This document shows positions 1-8,760 of a DNA stretch of 64,000 nt, piece by piece. Origin of the DNA: JADLAT01 sp964348795. Its GTDB lineage: Bacteria; Pseudomonadota; Alphaproteobacteria; Micavibrionales; Micavibrionaceae. Every line of letters starts with the position of its first letter. Positions within the stretch are counted from its first letter, which is position 1. Location of the stretch: positions 1-64,000 of the forward strand of contig CAYGDY010000005.1 in the NCBI GenBank assembly GCA_964348795.1, written 5' to 3'. The notes under the pieces were generated by a model, which had not been told where the DNA came from, searched no databases, and worked only from the letters and a program-made list of their open reading frames with translations. The translations under genes were made by a program, and so were the position numbers.

Positions 1-38
1 GGGTGAAGGGAGGGGCGGCCAGTCTATCATCTCTTTTC

Positions 39-115
39 TTTGTCATCCTGAGGCAAAGCCGAAGGATCCCACTGCTCTTAAAGAGATTCTTCGCCTTTGG
101 TTCAGAATGACAACA
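39..115. repeat. Family B palindromic repeat, copy 1
   Basis: Imperfect inverted repeat that opens with GTCATCCTGAGG and closes with the near-complement TTCAGAATGACA, with GAAGGATC/GATTCTTC arms inside. Similar copies lie near 6.1 and 13.6 kb. It sits downstream of the acyltransferase gene stop. The 38 bases before it show nothing recognisable. Confidence 0.7.
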
Positions 116-136
116 GTGGGGATGACAGTGAAGGTC

Positions 137-1681
137 TTACTCTTCGGTGACTGGATTGACCGGTGTTTGTGGTGTTTCAACCGCATCCGGCGTGACTGGC
201 GCGCCGTCCTCTCCTGCCTGTGGAATATTCATCAGTGGCAGGGCACCGGCATAGAGCGTGTTGTCCTTTTGCTGGAGCGGGACGACGATATTCCCGTCCT
301 TATCCGCCAGCGCCGTGAGGCCTGCCGAGACAAACAGCGCCATGCGCTCTTCCAGCACGCCCTGTGTCGAGAGGGCCAGAAACAAGGCAGGGTGGTCCAG
401 CAGGGTCAAAGAGAGATCCATCAGGGGAATAGGCTCCTGAGACGTGTCAACGGTGCCTGTGATGATCCCTTTGAAGCTGTCTTTTTCCAGAGCACTGTCA
501 AGAACGTGAATGATCTTGCCCTTTTGTGTCAGGCGCACAAACAACCGGTCAAATATGAACGGGGAGGGCCATTTGAAACTCTGAAATTCGAGCGGGCCGG
601 TCTGGAGCGTGATGGGCAGAAACGGAATGGGCCAGCCTTCGCCGCGAATATCGGTGATTTTCAAGGTGCCGTCAGGGGTCTGGAGGGTTTCTGCTGGTAC
701 GTGAAGTTTAATTTTACCCGGGTACCCTGAAATTTCAGGAGTTGCGGGGGGCGGCAAGGGCACATCCGGCATAGCGGTGCTGAGGTTCGCTATAGTTTTG
801 GGATACTCTGCCCGCAAGGTTTTGGCGGTCTGGAACCACGCCACGGTATAAAGGCCAAAGAGCACAAGAAGGGTCAGCAGAAACGTCCGCACCAGAAGCT
901 TCCCGCAACAGGCGCGTTTGATGGGACAGCATGTCTTTCCCTCCGCCTTTTCCTTGGCTTCATCCAGAAGTTTACCGCTTTCAGTTTCCAGTGTCTTTTC
1001 CAGTGCGCTCATGAGGGTTTTCCTTTCAAGGCCGGCAGGGAGTGGTTTCAGGAAGTTAAATATAACGGTTCCCGATGATTTATGCCAGCCCTTAGACGGC
1101 CAGAAAAATCCGGTGTTGAGGGCGAGTGGGATAATAGGGAGCCCCGTGGCTTCCTGAATGCGGGCAATCCCGATTTTATAAGGCTTTTCCGCAGGAGTCT
1201 GGTCGATCCGCACGCGGGTGCCCTGCGGAAAGATCACAATGGGTCGGCCCTGAGCCATCATGCGTCTGGCGCCATCTTGAATGGACTGGATGGCCTGTTC
1301 CGGCGTGGAGCGGTCAATGGCGATGACATCGCTTTTCTTCAGATATTGCCCCCACAGCGGAATGGAGAGCAGTTCCTGTTTCAAAATGACGGCAGGATCC
1401 TTGAACAGAAGATGAAGCTTCATGGTTTCATAGGCGGACTGGTGTTTGGCCGCGACGATAAAACTGCCCTCGGGCGGGAGGTTCTCCAGCCCCCTGATTT
1501 CATATCTGAGATTGAGAACCCCACGCTCCAGCCAATGCACGCTATGGACAAACCCGTAGACGACATACAGGAAATACCGGCGCGGGAGAAGCAGGGCGGG
1601 CAGGCAAATGAGGCACTCAATGCCCACGAGCAACAAAAACAGCACATTGAAAAGGGTCGAGCGAACAGGGCAGGGTTTCAT
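137..1681 (-). CDS. PlsC-type acyltransferase fused to a DUF2125 domain
   Basis: A 514-residue protein that joins two domains usually encoded separately. Residues 1-250 are a 1-acylglycerol-3-phosphate acyltransferase (phosphatidic acid synthesis at the inner membrane): a membrane segment at about 12-35, an HX4E form of the catalytic motif (H80 to E85, in place of the usual HX4D) and FPQGTR at 151-156. A cysteine-containing linker (251-261) leads to a second membrane segment at 262-283. The remainder, about 290-500, resembles the periplasmic DUF2125 family. Both families are commonly neighbours of ftsEX/ydcF in alphaproteobacteria, so a gene fusion is the simplest reading. It is probably the distal gene of the cluster running leftward. 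The reading frame is continuous and I see no sign of a frameshift. Confidence 0.85.
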   Translation of the reverse strand: MKPCPVRSTLFNVLFLLLVGIECLICLPALLLPRRYFLYVVYGFVHSVHWLERGVLNLRYEIRGLENLPPEGSFIVAAKHQSAYETMKLHLLFKDPAVILKQELLSIPLWGQYLKKSDVIAIDRSTPEQAIQSIQDGARRMMAQGRPIVIFPQGTRVRIDQTPAEKPYKIGIARIQEATGLPIIPLALNTGFFWPSKGWHKSSGTVIFNFLKPLPAGLERKTLMSALEKTLETESGKLLDEAKEKAEGKTCCPIKRACCGKLLVRTFLLTLLVLFGLYTVAWFQTAKTLRAEYPKTIANLSTAMPDVPLPPPATPEISGYPGKIKLHVPAETLQTPDGTLKITDIRGEGWPIPFLPITLQTGPLEFQSFKWPSPFIFDRLFVRLTQKGKIIHVLDSALEKDSFKGIITGTVDTSQEPIPLMDLSLTLLDHPALFLALSTQGVLEERMALFVSAGLTALADKDGNIVVPLQQKDNTLYAGALPLMNIPQAGEDGAPVTPDAVETPQTPVNPVTEE

Positions 1682-1726
1682 GAGGCGTATTTTTTATTTC
1701 CAATAAGAATGATACATACTACTACA

Positions 1727-1856
1727 CGTCACCCCCGCCGCTTGCAGTAGGCAAGCTAAAGTGCGGGGGTTCATAAGGTGAGCCGTTTCACGGCTCTCTT
1801 TATTTACGGATCCCGTTCGTGTAAATTTTGCTTCGCAAAAGTCCAACGGAATGACG
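1727..1856. repeat. Family C palindromic repeat, copy 1 (full length)
   Basis: About 130 bases starting CGTCACCCCCGC and ending CGGAATGACG. Inner hairpins are AGCCGTTTCACGGCT and TTTTGCTTCGCAAAA, and the GGATCCCGT box is characteristic of the family. It fills the gap between the acyltransferase and ydcF-like genes. Related copies lie near 24.2, 26.0, 31.1, 33.1, 34.5 and 38.8 kb. Confidence 0.75.
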
Positions 1857-1896
1857 TAAGACTGTATCATCCTTATCGGGAATGGCTATCTTTTTT

Positions 1897-2493
1897 TCAA
1901 CGAGGTTGTGAAGAACTGGAGAGCGATAAGGCAAAAAGCTGGATGCTCCGGTAGAGGGTCTTGTGGTATTCCAGAAGCAAGAGCCCCCAAAAGCGCATTG
2001 TCTTGATCCCCAGATCCGGCTGTTGCACGGGGTGGATATGAAGGCGCACATCCGGCAGGGTGCTCTGGAGTTCGAGCAAGGCGCGCGCCATATGGTAGTT
2101 GCCTGTGACCAGCAGAATATCCGTGAAGTGGTTTTGCGCCAGCCATTCTCTGGTTTCCTGCGCGTTTTCCTCGGTGGATGTGGCTTTGTAGCCGAGCGTC
2201 ACGCAACAGGGCGGCAGGGCGGGCGTGCCGGTCCACAGGGCCAGAATTTCGTTTTTCGTGACATCCTTGTGCACACCGCTGATGAACAGGTGGCGGGACC
2301 GCCCTTCGGCCATCAGTTTCAAACCCTCCTGAATCCGGTTATCTCCGCCTGTGAGAACAACAATGGCGTCGGGTTTTTGGAGGGCGCTGTAGGGCGGGGC
2401 CAAAATCGCAAAGGCCGAAAAGAAGACAAAGCCCGCCGCCCACAAGGAAGACAGGGTGACGAACAGCATCGCTATGATTTTGACAACGCGCAT
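1897..2493 (-). CDS. YdcF/SanA-family (DUF218) membrane-anchored protein
   Basis: A DUF218 (YdcF/ElyC/SanA) protein of 198 residues, a family linked to envelope integrity, with no settled enzymatic reaction. One N-terminal membrane segment lies at about 5-30. The family core follows: DAIVVLTGG at 42-50 and GGDNR at 49-53, then TGNYHMARAL further on, which suits a periplasmic domain. The ATG at 2493 is preferred to an ATG 25 codons upstream, because it has a purine-rich AAAGGGGG site in front and begins 11 bases after the ftsX stop, whereas the longer start would overlap ftsX. It is co-transcribed with ftsX by position. Confidence 0.85.
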   Translation of the reverse strand: MRVVKIIAMLFVTLSSLWAAGFVFFSAFAILAPPYSALQKPDAIVVLTGGDNRIQEGLKLMAEGRSRHLFISGVHKDVTKNEILALWTGTPALPPCCVTLGYKATSTEENAQETREWLAQNHFTDILLVTGNYHMARALLELQSTLPDVRLHIHPVQQPDLGIKTMRFWGLLLLEYHKTLYRSIQLFALSLSSSSQPR

Positions 2494-2504
2494 AATGCCC
2501 CCTT

Positions 2505-3470
2505 TTACGGCATTTCCGATAGGACGCGCAAGACGGTAAAACGGGATGTCAGCCCCGCGATCAGGCAAATGAGCGCTGGAAGGAGCGCCAACAGCCCGAT
2601 TTGCAAGGGGGTCAGGGAAAAATCCGGCAGAATGTTTTGTGTCTGCCCCGCACCGGTAAAGGCCAGTCCCGCGATAAAAAGCCCGCCCGCCAGCACGCCC
2701 TGAATGCCGCCCTTGATCCCCATAATAAGTGCGTGGCGCCGGAACTGGCGCATGATGTAAAGGTCGCTGGCGCCCATCATGTGCAGGAGCGCGATATCGG
2801 CTTCATGTTCGGCCATGCGGGAACGAATGGCCCCTGCAATCGCCGTGATGGTTGTCAGCAGGATCACCAGCGTGATCAGCAAGGCCGCAAGGTTCAGCAG
2901 GCCCGCCAGCCGTAAAATATCGCCCAGCCAGTTTTCATGGGCATCAATCCGGATATCGGGCGCAATGGTTTCCAGCGTGTTTTTCAGTTTTTTCAAAATC
3001 TCCGGCGTGTTGTTTTTCAGGCGGACAGAAACCAGCCCGGGCAGGGGCATATCTTTCAAAAGCGCATTATGATCCGTCCCTTCGCCGAACCATGGGGAAA
3101 GGAGGGCACGGACAGCCGTGCGGTCCAGAAGATCGTATCCGGCCACGGCAGAAAATTTCCCCAGTGCCTTGCCCACATTTTTCTGGAGCTTCGCTATTTT
3201 GTCTGGAGAACGGAGTGATTCGGCGGGAGTCATCGCGGGAATTTCGATGGTCAGCGCATTTTCAAGACCCGAAGACCAGCGATTCGTCAGCGCACTCAAG
3301 GCAAAGCTCCCCGCAAGGGCCATCATGACCAGAAAGGTCATCAGGGCAATCAGGAGAATCAGGAATTGAGTGCCCGCGCTCTGGTTGAGAGGCAGGTCAT
3401 AGCGCCCCTTGCCCTCGGAAATGCCAAGTTTTCTGTCTTTTGTGCGGTAAAAAAGGTCGAAAATTGACAT
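2505..3470 (-). CDS. ftsX: Cell division protein FtsX
   Basis: A 321-residue permease-like partner of FtsE. FtsEX couples septal peptidoglycan hydrolysis to division. Topology fits the family: a cytoplasmic N-terminus, a membrane segment at about 35-60, a periplasmic loop to about 190, and three C-terminal membrane segments, the first pair flanking RSRMAEHEADIALLHMMGA, a typical FtsX stretch. The ribosome site is weak. Unusually, ftsE does not abut ftsX: a 364-base gap holding a plus-strand small ORF and a family A repeat lies between them, so ftsX may need its own promoter. Confidence 0.93.
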   Translation of the reverse strand: MSIFDLFYRTKDRKLGISEGKGRYDLPLNQSAGTQFLILLIALMTFLVMMALAGSFALSALTNRWSSGLENALTIEIPAMTPAESLRSPDKIAKLQKNVGKALGKFSAVAGYDLLDRTAVRALLSPWFGEGTDHNALLKDMPLPGLVSVRLKNNTPEILKKLKNTLETIAPDIRIDAHENWLGDILRLAGLLNLAALLITLVILLTTITAIAGAIRSRMAEHEADIALLHMMGASDLYIMRQFRRHALIMGIKGGIQGVLAGGLFIAGLAFTGAGQTQNILPDFSLTPLQIGLLALLPALICLIAGLTSRFTVLRVLSEMP

Positions 3471-3530
3471 GGCGGTTTTTCAGGGTGTACGGTGAGGACA
3501 ACACAACAACAATAATAAGGGAGAATAGAG

Positions 3531-3725
3531 ATGCAACAGCAAGGGATCAAGAGCCAGATTGATCTGGTACATGCCTATCAAGCCGTTCAGGGGCAGGTTT
3601 GCCAGTACGCCCCCGCAATGGAAATCCCCAATCAAAATGATGTCGGGCTTTCCCAGACCAGTGTTCCGGCGCCCGAAGAGGTGGATGAGCAGACACTGAA
3701 TAACCCGATGGCCTATGTGACCTGA
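3531..3725 (+). CDS. Small uncharacterised protein between ftsE and ftsX
   Basis: A 64-codon ORF opposite in direction to ftsE and ftsX. It has a good Shine-Dalgarno run (AAGGGAG, about 9 bases before ATG). The product is Gln/Pro/Glu-rich and acidic, with no membrane segment, no signal peptide and one cysteine (residue 24). I do not recognise a family. It lies in a gap that is absent from the usual overlapping ftsE-ftsX arrangement, which makes it either a recent arrival or a chance ORF. A family A repeat follows 11 bases after its stop and could help end transcription. Confidence 0.5.
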   Translation: MQQQGIKSQIDLVHAYQAVQGQVCQYAPAMEIPNQNDVGLSQTSVPAPEEVDEQTLNNPMAYVT

Positions 3726-3736
3726 GGGGGGGCTTT

Positions 3737-3815
3737 CGTCATCGCGAGGCCTCGTTAAGAGGCCGTGGCGATCCAGAAAAAAGGACTGGATTGCTTCGCT
3801 CTGTTCGCAATGACG
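3737..3815. repeat. Family A palindromic repeat, copy 1
   Basis: Opens CGTCATCGCGAG and ends with the near-complement TTCGCAATGACG. The centre is GATCCAGAAAAAAGGACTGGATTG, and a small GGCCTCGTTAAGAGGCC hairpin lies at one side. Located between the small ORF and ftsE. Confidence 0.8.
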
Positions 3816-3834
3816 GGGAGGAAAATGGGGGGCA

Positions 3835-4494
3835 TTACCCCTGACTATAAAGATGTCCGCTTTCCAGAATAAGTCTGGGGTGCCCAAAGCGCTCGATCAT
3901 GCTCTGATTGTGGGTGGCAATCACAATGGTGGTGCCCATACGGTTGAGTTGCTCGAACAGATGCATCAGGCGAAAACCGATGGCATCATCCAGATTTCCC
4001 GTGGGTTCGTCGGCCAATAACAGTTTCGGTCGGGCGATGACCGCCCGCGCAATGGCGACACGTTGCTGTTGCCCGCCCGACATCGTGGGCGGCAGGACGT
4101 TTTTGTAATCCCCCAGCCCCACCCATTCCAGCAATTCATTGACATTGTTTTTGATTTCCTTTTCAGGCACCCCCGCAATCCGCAAGGGCAGGGCCACATT
4201 GTCAAGGGCCGAGAGATGGGGCAGGAGCCGGAACTCCTGAAACACGACGCCGATTTTCTGGCGGAAGGCCGCCAGTTTCTGGCGCTCCAGCCCGTTGATA
4301 TGGTGCCCGAACATGCGGATCAAGCCCCGTGTGGGCTTGCGCCCCAAGAACATGAGGCTGAGCAGGGAGCTTTTCCCCGCGCCACTGGGGCCCGTGAGAA
4401 AATGGAAGGAGCCAGGCTCCAGTTTGAACGAAATATCGTTCAGGACCTCCGGCCCAATCCCGTACCGCAGACCGATATGCTCGAAATGGATCAT
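3835..4494 (-). CDS. ftsE: Cell division ATP-binding protein FtsE
   Basis: ABC ATPase of 219 residues, the normal FtsE length. Walker A GPSGAGKSS lies at 35-43, the signature MSGGQQQR at 138-145, Walker B LLLADEP at 158-164, and the switch histidine is in ATHNQ near the C-terminus. It drives FtsX on the cytoplasmic face. Its ATG overlaps the TGA of the upstream secreted-protein gene (ATGA), which indicates translational coupling. The neighbouring zinc-ribbon gene, divergent across about 120 bases, is a common partner of ftsE in alphaproteobacteria. Confidence 0.95.
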   Translation of the reverse strand: MIHFEHIGLRYGIGPEVLNDISFKLEPGSFHFLTGPSGAGKSSLLSLMFLGRKPTRGLIRMFGHHINGLERQKLAAFRQKIGVVFQEFRLLPHLSALDNVALPLRIAGVPEKEIKNNVNELLEWVGLGDYKNVLPPTMSGGQQQRVAIARAVIARPKLLLADEPTGNLDDAIGFRLMHLFEQLNRMGTTIVIATHNQSMIERFGHPRLILESGHLYSQG

Positions 4495-5237
4495 TGATGC
4501 GGGATTTCCCGTGGTTTTTGGGTGTCGAGCAGGTATTGAATCCCTTCGGCTTTTTTGTAGGGGTTTGTGATGGCGTTCAGCATGGTGAGCGCCTCGGCGT
4601 AATGCCCGCCATTGGTCAGGATTTTGGAAACGGTGGTATAGGCTTTGTTCCGGTAGGTTTCGCTTTCGATAAACCCGATGCTTTTCATGGCGGAGACGGC
4701 GTCCCCGTTTTCAGCCTGAATTTCCGCCGTTTCCCCATAGGCTTTATGGCGCAGGGCCTCGTTCTGCATGTCGGAGGCCGTTTTCCATGCGCCTTCGTTA
4801 TCCTTGGCAAAGGCCTGCGCCATGGCGATATAGGTCAGCGCAATGGCGTAGGAGGGCGGGTCTGTGATGCTGTCAGCCTTCGCCCGCAGGGCCTTGAAAA
4901 TCTCTGCATACTCTGCCGGCTGTAAATGCCGGTCTGCCGTTGCCATGCCGATGCCGCGAATGGTCATGGCCTTGGTGTCGGGCGTTTCAATCTTGTCGAT
5001 CAGGGCGATGGCTTCCATGGCCTGCCCGTCAAAGGCCCGTGTTTTGGCCAGCTCGCGGATTGTCTGGTCCTTCCATTTCAGGGTGTCGATCTGCGCAGAC
5101 TCTTTTTCAATCAGTTCCAGCAGGCAGGCGCGGTTGTCTGCCGTGCAGTCTTCTGCTGTATGGCCTGCGCGGGGCACAAGGACAAGACAAAGCAGTACAA
5201 GGAAAAAGGTGGTTTTGGGAATCCGCATAATGTCCAT
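4491..5237 (-). CDS. Secreted helical-repeat protein of unknown function
   Basis: A 248-residue protein with a Sec-type signal peptide (hydrophobic 9-22, cleavage probably after GHTA near residue 28). The mature part is almost entirely alpha-helical, with repeated Ala-rich helix pairs such as YAIALTYIAMAQAFAK and YAEALTMLNAI, as in TPR or related solenoids. Three cysteines lie at the mature N-terminus (DCTADNRAC and nearby). It overlaps ftsE by four bases, so it is probably made with FtsEX and could act in the periplasm on division or cell-wall enzymes; that role is inference. A second in-frame ATG three codons in is an equally possible start. Confidence 0.75.
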   Translation of the reverse strand: MDIMRIPKTTFFLVLLCLVLVPRAGHTAEDCTADNRACLLELIEKESAQIDTLKWKDQTIRELAKTRAFDGQAMEAIALIDKIETPDTKAMTIRGIGMATADRHLQPAEYAEIFKALRAKADSITDPPSYAIALTYIAMAQAFAKDNEGAWKTASDMQNEALRHKAYGETAEIQAENGDAVSAMKSIGFIESETYRNKAYTTVSKILTNGGHYAEALTMLNAITNPYKKAEGIQYLLDTQKPREIPHQ

Positions 5238-5357
5238 TGATCAGCCAGAAATAATTTGCTTTGCTTATAAATACAATACCTCCCGATTTTTGAGAAGGTT
5301 TTTCGGTGGTTTCATGTTTTAATGCTGGGGTATTTTTAGCAAGGCGAACTCTGATTT

Positions 5358-6038
5358 ATGATTTTAACCTGTCCCAATTGTGCGTCCCGCTTTATGCTTT
5401 CGGCCCAGATGCTGGCGCCCGAGGGGCGGCGCGTGCGCTGTTCGGCGTGCCGTGAACAATGGTTCCAGCTCCCCGATCCGGACGAGTTGCTGGAAAATAT
5501 CGAGCGGCAGATGGCCGAAATTCCGGACTCTGTCAAGCCGATCCCGAAGGGTTCGGCCCTGCCCGTCTTACGGAAGGACAAGCCGGAGGGGCTAGAAAAT
5601 CCCCTCAGCACGATGGGGGCTGGTTTTGCAGGGGCCGGTGTTGTTTTTGTCGTGGTTTTTGCGCTTTTGATTGTCATGAAACCGGTGATGGTGCGGGTGT
5701 GGCTTCCTTCGGCGGGGCTGTATCAGGCGCTGGGGCTGTCTGTCGAAGGCTATGGCGAAGGGCTCTCCTTTGACCAGTTGGCCGTGGCACAAGAGGCGGG
5801 AAAAGGGCTCCGGATTCAGGGGCGGATTTTGAACCTGTCGTCTCTCACACAAGTTCTGCCGATGATCGAGGCGACCGTGACAGATCACAAGGGACAGGTG
5901 AAAGCCCGATGGTATATCGCGTTGCCAGAGACCTCTATCGCAGAGGAAGGGGTTTTGCCCTTTCAGGCCGCGTATCAGGGGGATATCACGGATGCCCGTA
6001 CACTGGCGTTGCGGTTCGTGCTGGGGGCGGGGGAATGA
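5358..6038 (+). CDS. MJ0042-type zinc-ribbon membrane protein
   Basis: A 226-residue protein. The N-terminal zinc ribbon has C5-x2-C8 and C28-x2-C31 and matches the MJ0042/zinc_ribbon_5 family. A single membrane segment follows at about 86-107, and the extracytoplasmic C-terminal part ends in a DUF3426-like beta domain (LRIQGRILNLS, then VTDHKGQVKARW). The gene is divergent from the ftsE operon, a common alphaproteobacterial arrangement. Function is unknown; a link to division or envelope gene control is only suggested by position. Confidence 0.85.
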   Translation: MILTCPNCASRFMLSAQMLAPEGRRVRCSACREQWFQLPDPDELLENIERQMAEIPDSVKPIPKGSALPVLRKDKPEGLENPLSTMGAGFAGAGVVFVVVFALLIVMKPVMVRVWLPSAGLYQALGLSVEGYGEGLSFDQLAVAQEAGKGLRIQGRILNLSSLTQVLPMIEATVTDHKGQVKARWYIALPETSIAEEGVLPFQAAYQGDITDARTLALRFVLGAGE

Positions 6039-6082
6039 CAGAAAAAGGTTTGACCACGAAGACGCGACGTATTCAAAGATGT

Positions 6083-6153
6083 CGTCATCCTGAGCAACGC
6101 GAAGGATCTCAAAAAGCATAAGAAGAGATCCTTCACTTTCGTTCAGGATGACA
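6083..6153. repeat. Family B palindromic repeat, copy 2
   Basis: Starts CGTCATCCTGAGC and ends GTTCAGGATGACAGG, with inner arms GAAGGATCTC/GAGATCCTTC. It stands immediately before a family A copy. Confidence 0.75.
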
Positions 6154-6175
6154 GGAGGAGATTGCTGTTTGCGCG

Positions 6176-6252
6176 CGTCATTGCGAGCGTACGCGAAGCA
6201 ATCCAGTTCTTTTTCTGGATCGCCACGGTCATTTCATGACCTCGCGATGACG
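6176..6252. repeat. Family A palindromic repeat, copy 2
   Basis: CGTCATTGCGAGC at one end and CTCGCGATGACG at the other, around a CAATCCAG/CTGGATCG core. With the adjacent family B copy it fills the gap between convergent genes, where it could serve as a bidirectional terminator structure. Confidence 0.8.
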
Positions 6253-6279
6253 AAAAGAGGCCTCGCGGGTGACGGCCAT

Positions 6280-8682
6280 TTAAAACCGTTTCAACAACCG
6301 GCGGTAATAGTCCAGCTCCTCCGGTGGCAGGGTCTGGTCTGCCGCCCGCCGGCGAATCTCCTCCACAATCTCCCGAATCCGGTTCGCCTCTGCCTCATCC
6401 GGAATCGTCACATCCGCGTTCTGATCCTGCGCCAGAGGTCGGCCCAGCGGATCACGCCCTCCCGCACCGTCCATCATTCCGCCGAATGAAAGACCTGTGA
6501 GATCCTTCATTCTTTGGGCAAGGGCTTGCGAAAGGCGGGATTGTGATTCTTTCAGATTCGTCAGGGCGTCCTCCTGAAGCGGGCGGGCCTGATCGGGTCT
6601 GGCGTTTTTGAGCGGTTGTACCGCCTCACCCATGGCGCGACTGGCGGGGGCCATGTTTTCGGGCGGGGGCGTGAGGGTCTTTGCCAGCGTGTCCAGTTCC
6701 GTTTGCAGGATCTGCTGGGCTTTGGCCTGTTCCTGTGTTTTGACAAAGGGCGGCGGGGTGCGCCCCGTGGAGTCGAGTTGCCCCATCTCGCTCAGCATGT
6801 CGATAATTTTGGCTTGTTCCACGCTGTTGTCACGGAGGGATTCCTGCCGTGCGATGAGTTCTTTCAAAACATTGTGCCCTTCCAGCATCTGCTGGATGTC
6901 TTTGGGCAGGGTGTGGTCGTGGTCGGGATTGAGGGCCTCTGTCAGGCGTTGCAGGCGGGAGAGCATATCACGGGCCGCATTTTTATCACCCGAGAGCAGA
7001 TCCGCTTCCATCTTGTCCAGCAGATCCGCCAGATCACTGGTTTGCAGGGTCTGCGCGAGAAGTTCCGCAGGCAGGGACTCGGGCAGGGTGCCATGTTGTG
7101 CCCGCTTTTGCATTTCTTCCGATGCGGCGGACAGGTACTCTGCCAGTTTCTGGCGCAGGGTGTCCATCAGGCCGGCCAGTTGTTCGGGCGTGGTCTGCGG
7201 GTTGCCCAGCGCGTCTTCCAGCGCTTTCTCAGCCTTTTGCAGGGCTTCAGCGGACAGGCTCAGGCTCCCGTCTTCCAGATGCAGGGCCGTTTTCCACAAA
7301 AGAGGGGCGAGGCTGGCAGAGGTCTGGCGGGATGGCGCATTGTAAAACAGGCGGGACGCCGCAGAGCGAAAGGCCATGCGGGTCATCCGGTCCAGAAGCG
7401 GGGCGTTTTCCTCCAGAAGCATTTCAAGAACAGTGGCGCTGACATTATAGGAGGCTGTCGGATCGCGGATCAGGCTCTTGCGGATTTCAATCAGGTTTTT
7501 GGCCAGAGGATTGTGAAACGGGCGCTCGGGCAGGGTGAGGGGAATGGGGAGGCTGTGGGTCGCATGTCCGGCCTCGTCTGTTGCTGTCAGGGTGATGAGG
7601 GCGGGAAGGCCCGCCCACGGGTGACCCGCCAGATCAAAGACAGGAGAAAAGGACAGCGGGGTATCGGGTGCGGACATCACCGTGCGGGAGTCCATGACGG
7701 GGGCGCCGAGCGGCTCTTTTTCCATGGACTGCGCAAGGGTCATATGCAGGGTCAGGGTTTTCACGCCGTAATCATCTTTCAGGGTCAGGGGAAAGGTGAG
7801 GGCGCCCTGTCCGGAAACCTGCGGTGGTTTGTCCTGTGTGAGTGTGGGGGCGGTATCGGGGATGAGGTGATAGGCCCATGTCGTTTTATGAAAGAAATTT
7901 TCCGAGAGCGTCAGGCGGTGCCCTTCTGAAAGTGTGCGTGCCATCAGGGCCGTGCCATCAGGCGCCACTGTCAGAGGAAAACCGATTGTATCCACGTATA
8001 AAAACGGCTTTCCCAAAAAGGCAGGCGCGGTATGGGACAGAAAGATTTTTATGGTACTGCCTTCGGGAATGGCCAGTGACTCTGCTGTGGGGTCCTGAAG
8101 GGGCAAGGGCCCCAGACGGGTGTAGGCGGGGGGGATTATCCAGAGCGCGCGGGTGGTTTGCGCTGTCTCTGCTGTGCGGGCAGGCCATGAAAACGGCATC
8201 AATCCGGTTTTAAGACGCTCTAGGGCCTGCGGGCCCGCGACCATCAGACCGGATATAAATAAAAGACTGGCCAACAGCCGCAAGGCGTAGGGGTCTTTGC
8301 GCGTGAGAAGCGCTTTGGGGCGCGGGGCACGGCATTTTAAAAGCAGGCGGTTCAGCGCGGTCCGGTGGGCTTTCCAGAGCGGATGGTCTTCGCTGGTGTT
8401 CACGGGGGTGTCGGACAGGGCGCTGAAAGGCCGGTGGGGCAGGCCGCTGTCCTGTTCAAGGCGGCGCAATATGGCATGCTCTTGTGGGAGGCGGATGTGA
8501 TACAGATCATGCCATGCGAAATATCCTGCCCCGCCTGCAAAAAGCAGAAAAACGGGGATATTCGCGCCCAGATCAAACAGCCAAAGGCCCGCAAACCCCA
8601 AAATCCAGCATAAGAGCCGCCAGCCATGAAGTGTGAGGTCTTCGAGGAGGAGGATAAGGGCGGCAAGGGTTTTTATTATCAT
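6280..8682 (-). CDS. DUF4175 (TIGR02302-type) membrane protein
   Basis: An 800-residue protein of the alphaproteobacterial low-complexity family TIGR02302/DUF4175. Two membrane segments in the first 60 residues and one near 130-147 are followed by a large Pro-rich extracytoplasmic region. The C-terminal 350 residues are Gln/Glu/Leu-rich helices with coiled-coil character and many DKM, SEMGQLD and LAQRM-like stretches. The C-terminal end (RIREIVEEIRRRAADQTLPPEELDYYRRLLKRF region) is the most family-like part. Function is unknown. Its position beside lysA is conserved in the class. The site before the ATG is weak. Confidence 0.85.
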   Translation of the reverse strand: MIIKTLAALILLLEDLTLHGWRLLCWILGFAGLWLFDLGANIPVFLLFAGGAGYFAWHDLYHIRLPQEHAILRRLEQDSGLPHRPFSALSDTPVNTSEDHPLWKAHRTALNRLLLKCRAPRPKALLTRKDPYALRLLASLLFISGLMVAGPQALERLKTGLMPFSWPARTAETAQTTRALWIIPPAYTRLGPLPLQDPTAESLAIPEGSTIKIFLSHTAPAFLGKPFLYVDTIGFPLTVAPDGTALMARTLSEGHRLTLSENFFHKTTWAYHLIPDTAPTLTQDKPPQVSGQGALTFPLTLKDDYGVKTLTLHMTLAQSMEKEPLGAPVMDSRTVMSAPDTPLSFSPVFDLAGHPWAGLPALITLTATDEAGHATHSLPIPLTLPERPFHNPLAKNLIEIRKSLIRDPTASYNVSATVLEMLLEENAPLLDRMTRMAFRSAASRLFYNAPSRQTSASLAPLLWKTALHLEDGSLSLSAEALQKAEKALEDALGNPQTTPEQLAGLMDTLRQKLAEYLSAASEEMQKRAQHGTLPESLPAELLAQTLQTSDLADLLDKMEADLLSGDKNAARDMLSRLQRLTEALNPDHDHTLPKDIQQMLEGHNVLKELIARQESLRDNSVEQAKIIDMLSEMGQLDSTGRTPPPFVKTQEQAKAQQILQTELDTLAKTLTPPPENMAPASRAMGEAVQPLKNARPDQARPLQEDALTNLKESQSRLSQALAQRMKDLTGLSFGGMMDGAGGRDPLGRPLAQDQNADVTIPDEAEANRIREIVEEIRRRAADQTLPPEELDYYRRLLKRF

Positions 8683-8760
8683 GCCCGTATTAAACCACTA
8701 AGATACGAAGGCACCAAGTTTTTTCAGTGTGAGGTCTCAGAGGTTTGAAATGATTATAAT

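Noticed and set aside
3480..3887. 135-codon minus-strand ORF between ftsE and ftsX
   Set aside because: It reads through a family A repeat and overlaps the end of ftsE out of frame; the plus-strand ORF has the better ribosome site.
6616..7929. 437-codon plus-strand ORF
   Set aside because: It is the antisense of the DUF4175 gene, low in complexity and without a ribosome site or recognisable domain.
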